Below are positions 22,060 to 33,265 of a stretch of DNA of 64,000 nucleotides, in pieces (the first letter of the stretch is position 1; every line of letters starts with the position of its first letter). The DNA is from Diplonema papillatum (taxonomy: Eukaryota; Euglenozoa; Diplonemea; Diplonemida; Diplonemidae). Position numbers and translations under genes: made by a program. The notes beneath the pieces are model-generated. The model searched no databases, was not told the origin of the DNA, and saw nothing but the letters and a program-made list of their open reading frames with translations. The stretch covers positions 99,294-163,293 of the forward strand of contig JAPJBO010000515.1 in NCBI GenBank assembly GCA_030068145.1. Reading direction: 5' to 3'.

Positions 22060-25000
22060 ATGGCAACCGCCATGATGCGATGTGCGATGGTCGCCGTAGC
22101 GGTGGCGACGGCGGCCGGCACGTCGTCCGGGGGGGGTTCGTCCGCCCCCGCTGGGTTCGGGCTGACGAGCAGCAGGAACGAGTACACGGTGGATACCGGG
22201 GCCGGGCTTGAGTTTTCGGTCCGCCGGACGGCGTACTGGGGCTGGGACTGGTTCGCGCGGTCGAAGGGCGGCATCACGTCGCTGAAGTACAACGGCGTCG
22301 AGTACGCCGACAAGAACGGCCGCTACTCCACCGTCAACTCCGGGTTCGACTACCTCCACACGAGCAGTGACTCGGTGTCGGTCGACGCGGGCTACGTAGG
22401 CAACGCGACCATCAAGGTCACCGTCACGACGCCGCACCTCACGCAGTACTACATCGTCAAGAAGGACGAGCCCAGGATCTACATGGGCACCCACTGGACG
22501 AAGCAGCCGACCACCGAAAACCAGGTTTGGGCCCCCCCTCTTCACCTGTGCTCTTGTAGCACGGGTGGTCCTGGCTGTGACGAGCTACGAACAGCCGCCT
22601 GACAAACCAGACTCACACCGCAGTCCTGTCTGCAGACACTCAGGTTCCGCGCTGATGATGGTCCGCCTTATGTGTCCGTGGCTTAAAGGACCGAAACACG
22701 GCGCAGACGGGACCAGTGCGGTGTTGAGCACATACCCATCTAAGCACGTTCTTGCAATCCCCCCCTCTTCAATTCCGTGCCCTTATCTTAGTACATTACT
22801 GAGTCGTCCGCATCTTTTCCCCCACTTTCTCGCGTTTCTTTTATTTTTTACCAAACATGAAATGTTGGAGGAAATGAGAAGCTCGTCGCCGCAAACCGTG
22901 GCGTTTTCACTTGCGTCCTGAATCCAGCTTTACGTAAAAACCGATCAGGCACTGCGTTCAACGAAAAATATATAAAACACCTAAATGTCTACCATGTTGT
23001 GGGGTACATTACTGAGTCGTCCGCATCTTTTCCCCCACTTTCTCGCGTTTCTTTTATTTTTTGTCGTATAAACTTATATATTAAAGCAAATACTGCCGAC
23101 GCGTCACTGCTGCTGTGTGCGCTCGGATTGGCGCCGCTCAAGCGGCCACCTTATGTCACTCGTTTGTTTGTAAAGCTTGCTCCGTTCTTCTCCCTGTCTT
23201 GTTCCCGGATTAGGGCCGAAGCATGACACGACGCGTGCAAGGTAGTCTGTAGCGGCTTGTGCAGTCTATTGTCACAGATTGTTGCTGCATAGCAAGTTCA
23301 AACTACTACTACTACTACAGTCGTATAAAGACGCCAGTCTTAGAAGATTAATAGTAGCCTTGGGCCTGAGCTTCAGTCCGCCGGACTGCGTACTGGGGCT
23401 GGGACTGGTTCGCGAGGTCGAAGGGCGGCATCACGTCGCTGAAGTACAACGGCGTCGAGTACGCCGACAAGAACGGCCGCTACTCCACCGTCAACTATAT
23501 GGGGTCGGGCGGGCCATTTTACTTTAGAACCCCGAATCTCTAAGTGAACTGGCACTCTGAACAAAGTGTCGGAGGACACCCGGTCTGCCGCCAAAATATT
23601 TACGGGATTTTCGGAAACTAAATGCTTCCCGCAGATCCGCTTCATCTTCCGGCTGAACGCAGACCTGCTGCCGGAGTCCGACGAAGCCGGTGACATCAAC
23701 GAGGCCGGCGTGCAGTACCTCGAGGAGTACGACGTCTTCATCATGAAGAGCGGAGACACCCGCTCTGCCTACTATACGAACAGGCGGGCCGTCGACGGGG
23801 CGCCTGTCGGCGCGCAGGGGACCGGCGTCGGGATGTGGATCACCGGCGCGAGCCACGAGGTGGGGTCGGGCGGGCCGTTCTACAGGGGCGTCCGGTCCCT
23901 GGCCTCGACGGCGTCGCTGGACCTCGTCCACGTCTTGAACGACGACTTCGCGCAGACCGAGGCCTTCCGGAAGGGGACGCTCGCGGTGTACACGCTCGAA
24001 GCGACTGCGGGCGCGCCGCCGACTCTATGCCGGCCTCGGGCTGAAGGGCCACGTCGCCGAAGAGTCGCGGGGGCAGGACTCCGGCGTCGGGATGCGGATC
24101 ACCAGCGCGATCCACGAGGTGGTCGGGCGGGCTGTTTTACTCTGAACCCCCGGATCTCCAAGTGAACTTACACTCTAAACAAAATGTAAAGAAAGACACC
24201 CGGTCTGCCGCCAAAATATTTACGGGATTTTCGGAAACACAAACTAAATGCTTCCCGCAGATCCGCTTCATCTTCCGGCTGAACGCAGACCTGCTGCCGG
24301 AGTCCGACGAAGCCGGTGACATCAACGAGGCCGGCGTGCAGTACCTCGAGGAGTACGACGTCTTCATCACGAAGAGTGGAGACACCCGCTCTGCCTACTA
24401 TACGAACAGGCGGGCCGTCGACGGGGCGCCTGTCGGCGCGCAGGGGACCGGCGTCGGGATGTGGATCACCGGCGCGAGCCACGAGGTGGGGTCGGGCGGG
24501 CCGTTCTACAGGGGCGTCCGGTCCCTGGCCACGACGGCGTCGCTGGACCTCGTCCACGTCTTGAACGACGACTTCGCGCAGACCGAGGCCTTCCGGAAGG
24601 GGACGCTCGCGGTGTACACGCTCGAAGCGACTGCGGGCGCGCCGCCGACTCTATGCCGGCCTCGGGCTGAAGGGCCACGTCGCCGAAGAGTCGCGGGGGC
24701 AGGACTCCGGCGTCGGGATGCGTATCACCAGCGCGATCCACGAGGTGGGGTCGGGCGGGCTGTTTTACTCTGAAACCCCGGATCTCTAAGTGAACTTACA
24801 CTCTAAACAAAATGTAAAGAAAGACACCAGTCTGTACGCCTACGTATACGGGATTTTCGGAAACACAAACTAATGCTTTCACTATAAGGTAGGGCGGGCC
24901 GGTTTACTTAGAACCCCGGATCTCTAAGTGAACTTACACTCTAAACAAAGTGTCGAAAGACACCAGTCTGTAGTTTGCCTCCTTATATACGGAATTCTCG

Positions 25001-28000
25001 GAAACACAAACTAAACGCTTCCCGCAGATCCGCTTCATCTTCCGGCTGAACGCAGGCCTGCTGCCGGAGTCCGACGAAGCCGGTGACATCAACGAGGCCG
25101 GCGTGCAGTACCTCGAGGAGTACGACGTCTTCATCACGAAGAGTGGAGACACCCGCTCTGCCTACTATACGAACAGGCGGGCCGTCGACGGGGCGCCTGT
25201 CGGCGCGCAGGGGACCGGCGTCGGATGTGGATCACCGGCGCGAGCCACGAGGTGGGGTCGGGCGGGCCGTTCTACAGGGGCGTCCGGTCCCTGGCCTCGA
25301 CGGCGTCGCTGGACCTCGTCCACGTCTTGAACGACGACTTCGCGCAGACCGAGGCCTTCCGGAAGGGGACGCTCGCGGTGTACACGCTCGAAGCGACTGC
25401 GGGCGCGCCGCCGACTCTATGCCGGCCTCGGGCTGAAGGGCCACGTTGCCGAAGAGTCGCGGGGGCAGGACTCCGGCGTCGGGATGCGGATCACCAGCGC
25501 GATTTTACTCTGAACCCCCGGATCTCCAAGTGAACTTACACTCTAAACAAAATGTAAAGAAAGACACCCGGTCTGCCGCCAAAATATTTACGGGATTTTC
25601 GGAAACACAAACTAAATGCTTCCCGCAGATCCGCTTCATCTTCCGGCTGAACGCAGACCTGCTGCCGGAGTCCGACGAAGCCGGTGACATCAACGAGGCC
25701 GGCGTGCAGTACCTCGAGGAGTACGACGTCTTCATCACGAAGAGTGGAGACACCCGCTCTGCCTACTATACGAACAGGCGGGCCGTCGACGGGGCGCCTG
25801 TCGGCGCGCAGGGGACCGGCGTCGGGATGTGGATCACCGGCGCGAGCCACGAGGTGGGGTCGGGCGGGCCGTTCTACAGGGGCGTCCGGTCCCTGGCCTC
25901 GACGGCGTCGCTGGACCTCGTCCACGTCTTGAACGACGACTTCGCGCAGACCGAGGCCTTCCGGAAGGGGACGCTCGCGGTGTACACGCTCGAAGCGACT
26001 GCGGGCGCGCCGCCGACTCTATGCCGGCCTCGGGCTGAAGGGCCACGTCGCCGAAGAGTCGCGGGGGCAGGACTCCGGCGTCGGGATGCGTATCACCAGC
26101 GCGATCCACGAGGTGGGGTCGGGCGGGCTGTTTTACTCTGAACCCCCGGATCTCCAAGTGAACTTACACTCTAAACAAAATGTAAAGAAAGACACCAGTC
26201 TGTACGCCTACGTATACGGGATTTTCGGAAACACAAACTAATGCTTTCACTATAAGGTAGGGCGGGCCGGTTTACTTAGAACCCCGGATCTCTAAGTGAA
26301 CTTACACTCTAAACAAAGAGTCGAAAGACACCAGTCTGTAGTTTGCCTCCTTATATACGGGATTCTCGGAAACACAAACTAAACGCTTCCCGCAGATCCG
26401 CTTCATCTTCCGGCTGAACGCAGGCCTGCTGCCGGAGTCCGACGAAGCCGGTGACATCAACGAGGCCGGCGTGCAGTACCTCGAGGAGTACGACGTCTTC
26501 ATCACGAAGAGTGGAGACACCCGCTCTGCCTACTATACGAACAGGCGAGCCGTCGACGGGGCGCCTGTCGGCGCGCAGGGGACCGGCGTCGGGATGTGGA
26601 TCACCGGCGCGAGCCACGAGGTGGGGTCGGGCGGGCCGTTCTACAGGGGCGTCCGGTCCCTGGCCACGACGGCGTCGCTGGACCTCGTCCACGTCTTGAA
26701 CGACGACTTCGCGCAGACCGAGGCCTTCCGGAAGGGGACGCTCGCGGTGTACACGCTCGAGGCGACTGCGGGCGCGCCGCCGACCGGCGCGATTGACTAC
26801 GGGTTCTATGCCGGCCTCGGGCTGAAGGGCCACGTCGCCGAAGAGTCGCGGGGGCAGGTCTCCGGCGTTGGGATCCAAACGGTCCCCGGGTTCGAATACA
26901 CAGTGGGCTTCGCGAATGCGAACGCCCAGTACTGGACCCGCGCCGCCGACGGCACCGGGGCTTTCACAGCGTCGGGCCTCCTCCCCGGAACGTACACGAT
27001 GACGGTGTACAAAAACGAGCTAGCCGTGCACGATCGCGACGTGGTGGTCATCGCGAAGCAATCGACCGCCATCTCGAACGTGATCTCCACGCGGGACCCT
27101 GCCGACGACACCGTGATTTTCCGCATCGGATCGTGGGATGGGTCGCCGGTTGAGCTGCTGAACGGCGCGAACGTGACGAAGATGCACCCGTCGGACAGCC
27201 GGCTTTCGTCGTGGGAGGTGGCGCCGTTTGTCGTCGGCGCAACGCCGGACCGCGAGTTCCCCGCGTACCTCTTCCGCGGCGTCAACAACAACGTCAAGAT
27301 CCAGTTCAAGCTCCCGGCGGCGATGAAAAACTCGAACCGGAAGCTCCGCATCGGCACCACCACTAGGCAGAGCGGCGCCTTGCCCACGGTGCAGGTCAAC
27401 ACCTACAAAGCGCCGACGCCGGCGAAGCAGAGCAAGCTGCCGACCCGAGCGATGACCCTCGGGAGCTACCGCGGCGGGAACGAAGTGCACGAGTACGAAA
27501 TCCCGGCGTCGGCGTGGTCGGCGGGCGAGGTGCAGACGGTGGTGGTCAAGGTCGAGAGCGCGAAGAGTGCGAAGGGCGGCAAGTGGCTGGCAGAGGCGGT
27601 TGCGGTCGACTGCATCGACTTGGTCGGGCAGTGGGAGACCGACGCACCGACCACGTACGCTCCGACCAGCGCACCGGACACCCCGGTGCCGGAAACAGAC
27701 GCACCCAGCACTTCTGCACCCAGCACTATTGCACCCAGCACGTCTGCGCCCAGCACGTCTGCACCGAAGACGGGTATTCCGAGCACTCCAGCTCCTAGCA
27801 CTTCGGCACCCAGCACTTCGGCACCCAGCACTTCGGCACCCAGCACTTCGGCACCCAGCACTTCGGCACCCAGCACTTCGGCACCCAGCACTTCGGCACC
27901 CAGCACTTCGGCACCCAGCACTTCGGCACCCAGCACTTCGGCACCCAGCACTTCGGTGCCCGGAACTCCGGCGCCGCCGACCGGCGGAGCGGGGCCGGTA

Positions 28001-28111
28001 AACACGCCGACTCCGGCCACCATCAGCCCGTCCACGGACGCGGCAGCGGGCGCGGCGCTGCCGGGACGCCTCGCAGCGGCCGCCGCCGTCGTGCTCGCCG
28101 CCCTGCTGTGA
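22060..28111 (+). CDS. gene B: secreted, GPI-anchor-type rhamnogalacturonan lyase (PL4), two exons
   Basis: Proposed exons are 22060-22524 and 26396-28111 (726 residues), joined across a 3,871-bp GT-AG intron in phase 0. The intron position matches intron 1 of gene A and of the array genes. The start at 22060 gives an N-terminal hydrophobic signal (CAMVAVAVATAAG), then a short Gly/Ser-rich insert that the paralogues lack. Exon 2 runs from IRFIFRLNAG through SGGPFYRG, AQTEAFRKG, LLPGTYTMTVYKNE, FRIGSWDGSP, MHPSDSR and AVAVDCIDL. The stalk from about residue 570 has about twelve copies of the five-residue unit SAPST, and the protein ends in an Ala/Leu/Val tail that fits a GPI signal. The residue before AQTE is Phe, not His, so activity may differ. 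Four earlier copies of exon 2 in the intron are frameshifted. The last is the only one that gives a full protein. Confidence 0.85.
22525..23356 (+). other. first part of the gene B intron: R1, R10, a 60-bp duplication, R2
   Basis: R1 lies at 22540-22765. Positions 22791-22851 are repeated at 23004-23063. R10 is at 22845-22914. R2 is at 23217-23320. No coding sequence was recognised. Confidence 0.65.
23357..23498 (+). pseudogene. fragment of gene B exon 1 duplicated in the intron
   Basis: About 140 bases, from CTGAGCTTCAGTCCGCCGGA to CTACTCCACCGTCAACT, match exon 1 (22205-22338) with a few changes. The fragment then joins TATGGGGTCGGGCGGGCC, a sequence that resembles the tail of the duplicated exon 2 copies. 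It has neither end of the exon and no usable splice sites. Confidence 0.8.
23635..24145 (+). pseudogene. gene B exon 2 copy P1, broken
   Basis: It starts after a CTTCCCGCAG acceptor and reads like the intact exon from IRFIFRLNAD for about 130 codons. A 20-bp deletion after GCGCCGCCGAC (about 24021) then removes the GAIDYGF region and shifts the frame. Similarity ends soon after GGGGCAGGACTCCGGCGTCGG, and a non-exonic linker containing CCCCCGGATCTCCAAGTGAA follows. Confidence 0.85.
24261..24770 (+). pseudogene. gene B exon 2 copy P2, broken
   Basis: It has the same acceptor, the same 20-bp deletion (about 24647) and the same truncated end as P1. It differs by single bases, for example ACGAAGAG in place of ATGAAGAG and GCCACGACG in place of GCCTCGACG. 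Confidence 0.85.
25028..25503 (+). pseudogene. gene B exon 2 copy P3, broken twice
   Basis: It carries the shared 20-bp deletion (about 25413) and also lacks one G at GTCGGATGTGG (about 25222), so its frame breaks earlier. Its upstream linker contains CTCCTTATATACGG and the codon for Gly in NAGLLPES, both shared with the intact exon at 26396. Confidence 0.85.
25629..26138 (+). pseudogene. gene B exon 2 copy P4, broken
   Basis: It is nearly identical to P2 in the exon part and in the following linker, and carries the 20-bp deletion (about 26015). Distances P2 to P4 and P3 to the intact exon are both 1,368 bp, so P2+P3 and P4+intact exon are two copies of one larger unit. Confidence 0.85.
27700..27960 (+). 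repeat. 15-bp coding minisatellite in the gene B stalk
   Basis: CCCAGCACTTCGGCA is repeated about twelve times, nearly perfectly, from about 27790 to 27955, with looser units upstream. Fifteen bases keep the frame, so unit number sets the length of the SAPST stalk. A shorter stalk of the same type (ACCCGCCACGCGGGC units, 8341-8400) occurs in gene A. Confidence 0.9.
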
Positions 28112-29760
28112 TCTCCCGGGGGAAGGGCGGTGTTTCGACACGGGTGAGGGGGGGAGGGGGGGGGGGTCAAGCGTGAAGGGCAAACAGACTTGGTGTGCTC
28201 AGTTTGAAGTTGTGCCGCTCCGTGCCGGGATAACAGCCTAAAACTAAGTCGAATATACGGTGAATAGGCAACAAGGACACACACAAGTACGAGTACACGA
28301 CACCTTAACGGAACCTGTACGACAATGTTCACCCGGAAAACTTTGAAGCCTAAGCGAACCTCAAGTTTAACTTTCTATTATCGGTCTTACCCAACTCCGA
28401 AGTGTAGGACTTCCGGGCGGTAGCACCAATTATTGGCCGGAGGCACCGGCTCTGCAGAGCAGCAGGAACGTCATAGGTGCTGCGATGGTGCAGCAGATCG
28501 CCTATTCAACCAGATACCCAACCAGATATCCAGTTTTCCGCTCAAGGGTCGGTGTCGGAGCTCCCTCTGCTAGGAAAAAAAGATAAAGAAAAAAGATTGT
28601 TTGCGATTTCGACACGAGAGAATCAAGAAAGAATCAACAAAAAAAAGAAAAGAAAAACACAAAAAGACCACCACCACCCCCAAAAAGCTAGATAAACTTC
28701 TGCACGTCCCTGCGGGATCGTCGGAAAACGCAAGAATAAGTAGTTCGTACCACTTCCGCCGGTGGAGAAGACCCGCCCAAGGGAATCAACCGCCTTCGGG
28801 TGGGTTGGTCTGACACTTGCTGTCGTTTGGGGAGGGGGAGGAAACGGACACCAAGCAACTTTTGACAGATAATTTGCCGAGAAAGAGCCCACCGCCCCCT
28901 GGGTGGGTCAGTCTGACACAAGCTTTCGTTGGGGAAAACAAAAAGACAAAAATCGAATGCGACGACTTCCGTGAGCCAATTCACCCCTTGCCCGATCAAA
29001 CGTTGTCGAGCCTTGTAGTTTGGGTTAGGATGCAAAGAATCTGTGGCGATTATATGCATCGCCGGCGGCGGTTGTCTCTTCGCACGTGATGTGTCATGCT
29101 TTCGCCTTTTTAGCTCGTCCCGATCGTCGCGCTCAGGCGCGCGCTTGGTGCCTTGCTTCTCCTTCGATTGCTCGTCGAGGTTCATCGGTTGCGCGTCGAT
29201 TTCTGCTTCTTCACGGCGATGGCCGTGTTGCCCTCTGTGGTCATCTGCCCGCTCGGCTTCGCTTCGAGCCTCGCAGACCGGAATCGAGTTTCGTAGAGTG
29301 CAAAGAATCTGTGGCGAGAATCTGTATCTGCACACTTTCGTGACTACGTCAGAGCGCACCGTGTCATGCTTCCGGCTTTGTTGTCTTCTGGCTCGTCGGT
29401 CTCGGGCGGTTGTTTCGTGCCGCCTCTCTTCGTCGCCGGTACCTGCTCTTGCACGTCTGCCCGCCGCGGATTGCACGTCTCAGTGTAATCGCCGCGCGAT
29501 TGAGTGGAATCGCAGCGGAATTGTTTGGGTTAGAATGCAAAGAATCTGTGGCGATAATCTGCATCTGCTAATCGAGCTCAGGTTGCTTTCAGGGGGGGGG
29601 TGAATTGGCTCATTCCGCCAGTAGTGAAGACTTGCCCAACAAGAGGAACTGCCGCCTTCGGGCCGGCTAGTTTTGACACTTGGTGCTGTCGTTGGCAGGG
29701 TTTTGTACGTTCCTTCACGGTCGCGGCCGTCGCCCACTTCTAAAAACGACCCCAAACGCT
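28112..29760. other. intergenic: 142-bp-type unit, R5 copies, R6 words
   Basis: A diverged 142-bp unit is at 28240-28370. R5 (CCGCCGGTGGAGAAGACCCG to CTGACACTTG) occurs at 28753-28848, 28890-28950 and 29606-29700, and again at 34795-34882 and 40037-40090. The word TGCAAAGAATCTGTGGCGA occurs at 29029, 29299 and 29536, and inverted at 41920-41945. A minus-strand frame (28688-29476) is rich in Arg, Lys, Asp and Glu but has no recognised motif; it could be a decayed protein segment. Confidence 0.45.
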
Positions 29761-31230
29761 TCCAATTGTCTGCTTAACAATGACAAACGCGTTTGTTACC
29801 AAAAAGGGCGCAGGGTCGTCGACGTGCTTCACAAACCTAAATGCGGCAAATGCGGCCTGAGTGCACAGAGATGCTTGACCGGTGATAACAATCTGCACAA
29901 ACAGTTTCATGCGAACACTTTCACTCAGTGTTTTCCTGTGTGGCTAAAAAATATATTTTCGCCTAAAAAACTTTTTTTTTCCACGAAAATGGAGTTGGCT
30001 AAAAAACAGGAATTCCATCTACACACGGTTCTACAGCAGCTCACAAACCCACACCCAGTTCTACACCAAGCCGGAACCACAACCTGCCGACCCTCCTATC
30101 ACCATGCAAAAAGATCGGTCGAGAGAAAAGTCTTTGACCTTTAGAGTTAAAGTTTTTGTGAACCGTGAAATTTTTAGCCAACCAATTTCATTTAGTTGGC
30201 GAAGCGGAAAACCACTGCACTGAAAGTTTTCACTCCAAAACAACGGCACACCACACAACTTGGAACCACACCACTTTCTGGCATCCAGCCAAAAGGGCGG
30301 CCCTGAAGGCCGTACAAAAGCCTGGTTGTTGGGAACAGGGGATTGTGTAGGGGGCTTAAATCCGGTCAGGGGTCTGTGGAAAAAAAGATTTGTATAAGAA
30401 GTCGACTTCATTGGCTCACGTGGGACCCACTGCGGGAAATCCTTTTCGTGCAGCTTAGAATCTTGCGCCGCCACGGGAAATCTTTGCTGTGGGAAATCTT
30501 TTTCGTGCAGCTTACGCTGTCGGAGAATCTTGCGCCGCCACGCAGCTTACACTGTCGGAGAATTTTGCGCCGCGCCCAACGTCGTCGTTGGAAATGGGGG
30601 ATGCGGCTTTGGATCTCCAATTCTGTTATTGGCGGCGGAATGTCTTTTTTTTTGGTCCTGACCGAGCTGACCAGATCTGGGAAATTTCCTATACAATACC
30701 CTGGCTGGGAATGTTCAAAACAAAAGCCGGAAACGCAAATTTAAAAGGTCGAAAGACGCCAATCTGTACGCCCACACGGGATCGTCGGAAACAGTGACAA
30801 ACAAACAAAAGCAACACCAACCGAAAAGGCGCGCGTGAGTGGACAAAAATGCCTTTTTTTTTCTCGGGCTGCGCAAAAGAGAACGAGTCTTATTCCCGCG
30901 GCACGACTGAAAAAGGTCTATCCCACCCACAACAAATGCGTGTCAATCATCCCCTCCCTTCTTTTCTTTTCGAGCCACGTGAGGAAGCTGAACCGCCCGA
31001 GTAGGACCCTCTGCCCACGATCAATTGCCACCTGAAACCACGTCCAGGTATATGAGTTCAGGGTAGTGCGTTGTGGTCAACGAAAAAAGTCGTACGGTCT
31101 GTTTGCACGGGCACCAGGTTTAGCACCTAAATACTCGAAGGAGGCCGCCGGTTGCGAAGGGGTTGACACGGCTAACCATAACCCAGAACGAAAGTGTACA
31201 CCAAATATACAACCCGTACCCATGTAAGAG
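29761..31230. other. intergenic: short tandem repeat at 30447-30570, R9 inverted
   Basis: Between 30447 and 30570, GGGAAATCTTT, TCGTGCAGCTTA and TTGCGCCGCCACG words repeat in mixed order. R9 is present inverted at 30972-31090. An R16 fragment is at 31190-31245. No gene was recognised. Confidence 0.5.
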
Positions 31231-31246
31231 AACCCATTTAACTTTA

Positions 31247-32205
31247 AGAGAAAAAGTCCTTAGAGGACTAACACAATTCGTTTATTTCCTTAGAGGTACC
31301 AAACAATTTGTTTATTTCCTTCAAACAATTTTTTTATTTCCTTAGAGGTACCAAAATCGAAATTCTCTAAGTACATTTCTCAGCCAATTTGGCCTAAAAA
31401 CAATTTTGGAAATTTCCTTAGAGGTACCAAAATTTGGCTTGAAATTGTTACCAGACTTTTTGGCTGGAAATGCACTTTGTGTTTTTTTTGGGTCAAAATT
31501 CACATTTTCCAGATTTTGGCCATTTTTGCCGATTTTTCCAGATTTTGGCCATTCTGGGCCATGTTTGCTGATTTTTCCAGATTTTGGCCATTTTGGGCCG
31601 TTTTTGCCGATTTTTCCAGTTTTTGGCCATTTTGGGCCATTTTTGCCGATTTTTCCAGTATTTGGCCATATATTCGGCCAATCTTGCCAAGTCCCAGGTT
31701 CGGGCCTGACCTCCAGGCTCCACAGGATTATAGGAACGAAACGGGTTTGCAGGTTCGTGAGGAAGCGGGGGTGCACCAATGGCGACTTCAAAGGAAGCAA
31801 TCGAACGGATCTGCAACTTACCGTTCGCGGATGTCGGAGATCAGGTAGAGTGGCCAAAACCTGGAAAAATCTGCAAAAACGGGCCGAAATCTGCAAAAAC
31901 GGGCCGAAATGGCCAAAACTGGAAAAATCGGCAACAACGGCCCAAAATGGCCAAAAACTGGAAAAATCAGCAAAAACGGCCCAAAATGGCCAAAATCTGC
32001 AAAAATGGCCCAAAATGGCCAAAATGGCCCAAAATGGCCAAAATCTGGAAAAATTGAAAATTTTGAAAATTTTGCTAAAAAGTTGCTAAGTACATTTTCA
32101 GGGCAAAAAACAAATTTGTTAGGTTTGGTACCTCTAAGGGCATTTTTTGGTACCTCTAAGGAAATAAACGAATTGCTTGGTACCTCTAAGGAAGATCACC
32201 CTAAC
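31247..32205. repeat. 960-bp fold-back: GGTACCTCTAAGG ends and repeated GGCCATTTTGGGCC-type arms
   Basis: The left arm (31247-31690) has CCTTAGAGGTACC words followed by repeats of TTTTTCCAGATTTTGGCCAT. The right arm (31850-32205) has the reverse complement, ATGGCCAAAA(T/C)CTGGAAAAA, then GGTACCTCTAAGG words and GGAAATAAACGAATTG, the complement of the left outer arm. About 160 bases in the middle (31690-31850) are not repetitive. The whole could extrude or be transcribed as a long hairpin. Open frames across it are a product of the repeat. Confidence 0.85.
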
Positions 32206-33265
32206 TTTAAATTAAGCCACTAAAAGAAGGAAATATGCTGCCCACGCGAAACACAGATACATCTGGGTTTCTTGACGGGCGGCCGCGTCCAGCAAACCGG
32301 GCCTGATTTGTGGCTGGATCGCTTCCTTCTCCAGCCTCCTCCGAACTTAGCACCCTGAGGGCAGCCCTTCGAGTATTTTTGTTTACGGAAAATTATATAT
32401 CATGCTTTGCCAGAATCTTTCTGTGCAAAGCTTCCCCCCCCCCTGAACACGAAACTAAGATTTCCCCCCCCTACCCGCCCCCCCCCCCACTGTGCTCTTC
32501 AACTTCAAGTTGGTGCTGCACTGTGCTCTGCGGAGTTTATTTCGCAGACTGCCACCGTAAAAAGAAGACAAGTCAGTGCTGCCTAGCGAGTCGCAGTCAC
32601 AATCAGGACGAGGGCCCTGAGCTTTTTAACTGATTGCTCAGACACGGTTGTAGGGGCCTTCTCCCCGTGACGGATTCGCCGGTGGTCCTGGCTGTGACGA
32701 GCTGCGAACAGCCGCCTGACAAACCAGACTCACACCGCTGTCCTGTCTGCACGGCGCAGACGGGACCAGTGCGGTGTTGAGCACATATCCATTCCAACAA
32801 CACGTTCTTGCAATGCCCCTACCCGCCCCCACTGCGCTCTACCGAGTTCACGTCGCAGATTGCAACGCAGTCACATTCAGAGCGGGTTTGGCTCCGAGTT
32901 TCTTGGGTTAACAATGCATTGTTGGGACCCAAAACTTAGTAGTTGGCAGCGTCCTACATGAAACTTACCAAAGCAGGCGAGTTCCGCAAGTGCGCACCAA
33001 CAAAAGAAGGCGCCATACTAATTTTTTAACCGTTTGTTCGCTCCCAAGACACGGTTGTAGGGGCCTTCCCCCCCCGCCGACGGATTGGAACAGCTGTCTG
33101 ACCAACCAGACTCACACCGCAGTCCTGTCTGCAGACACTCAGGTTCCGCGCTGATGTTGGTCCGCCTTATGTGTCCGTGGCTTAAAGGACCGAAACACGG
33201 CGCAGACGGGACCAGTGCGGTGTTGAGCACATATCCAAGCACGTTCTTGCAATCCCCCCATACGG
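32206..33265. other. intergenic: R1 twice, R11b
   Basis: R1 copies are at 32493-32815 and 33024-33258, with R11b (TTAGTAGTTGGCAGCGTCCT region) at 32911-32985. Both R1 copies run in the same direction as elsewhere. Confidence 0.65.

Noticed and set aside
29043-29603. 186-codon plus-strand frame rich in Ser, Arg and Cys
   Set aside because: It contains the dispersed R6 word three times and no domain. The minus strand is equally open.
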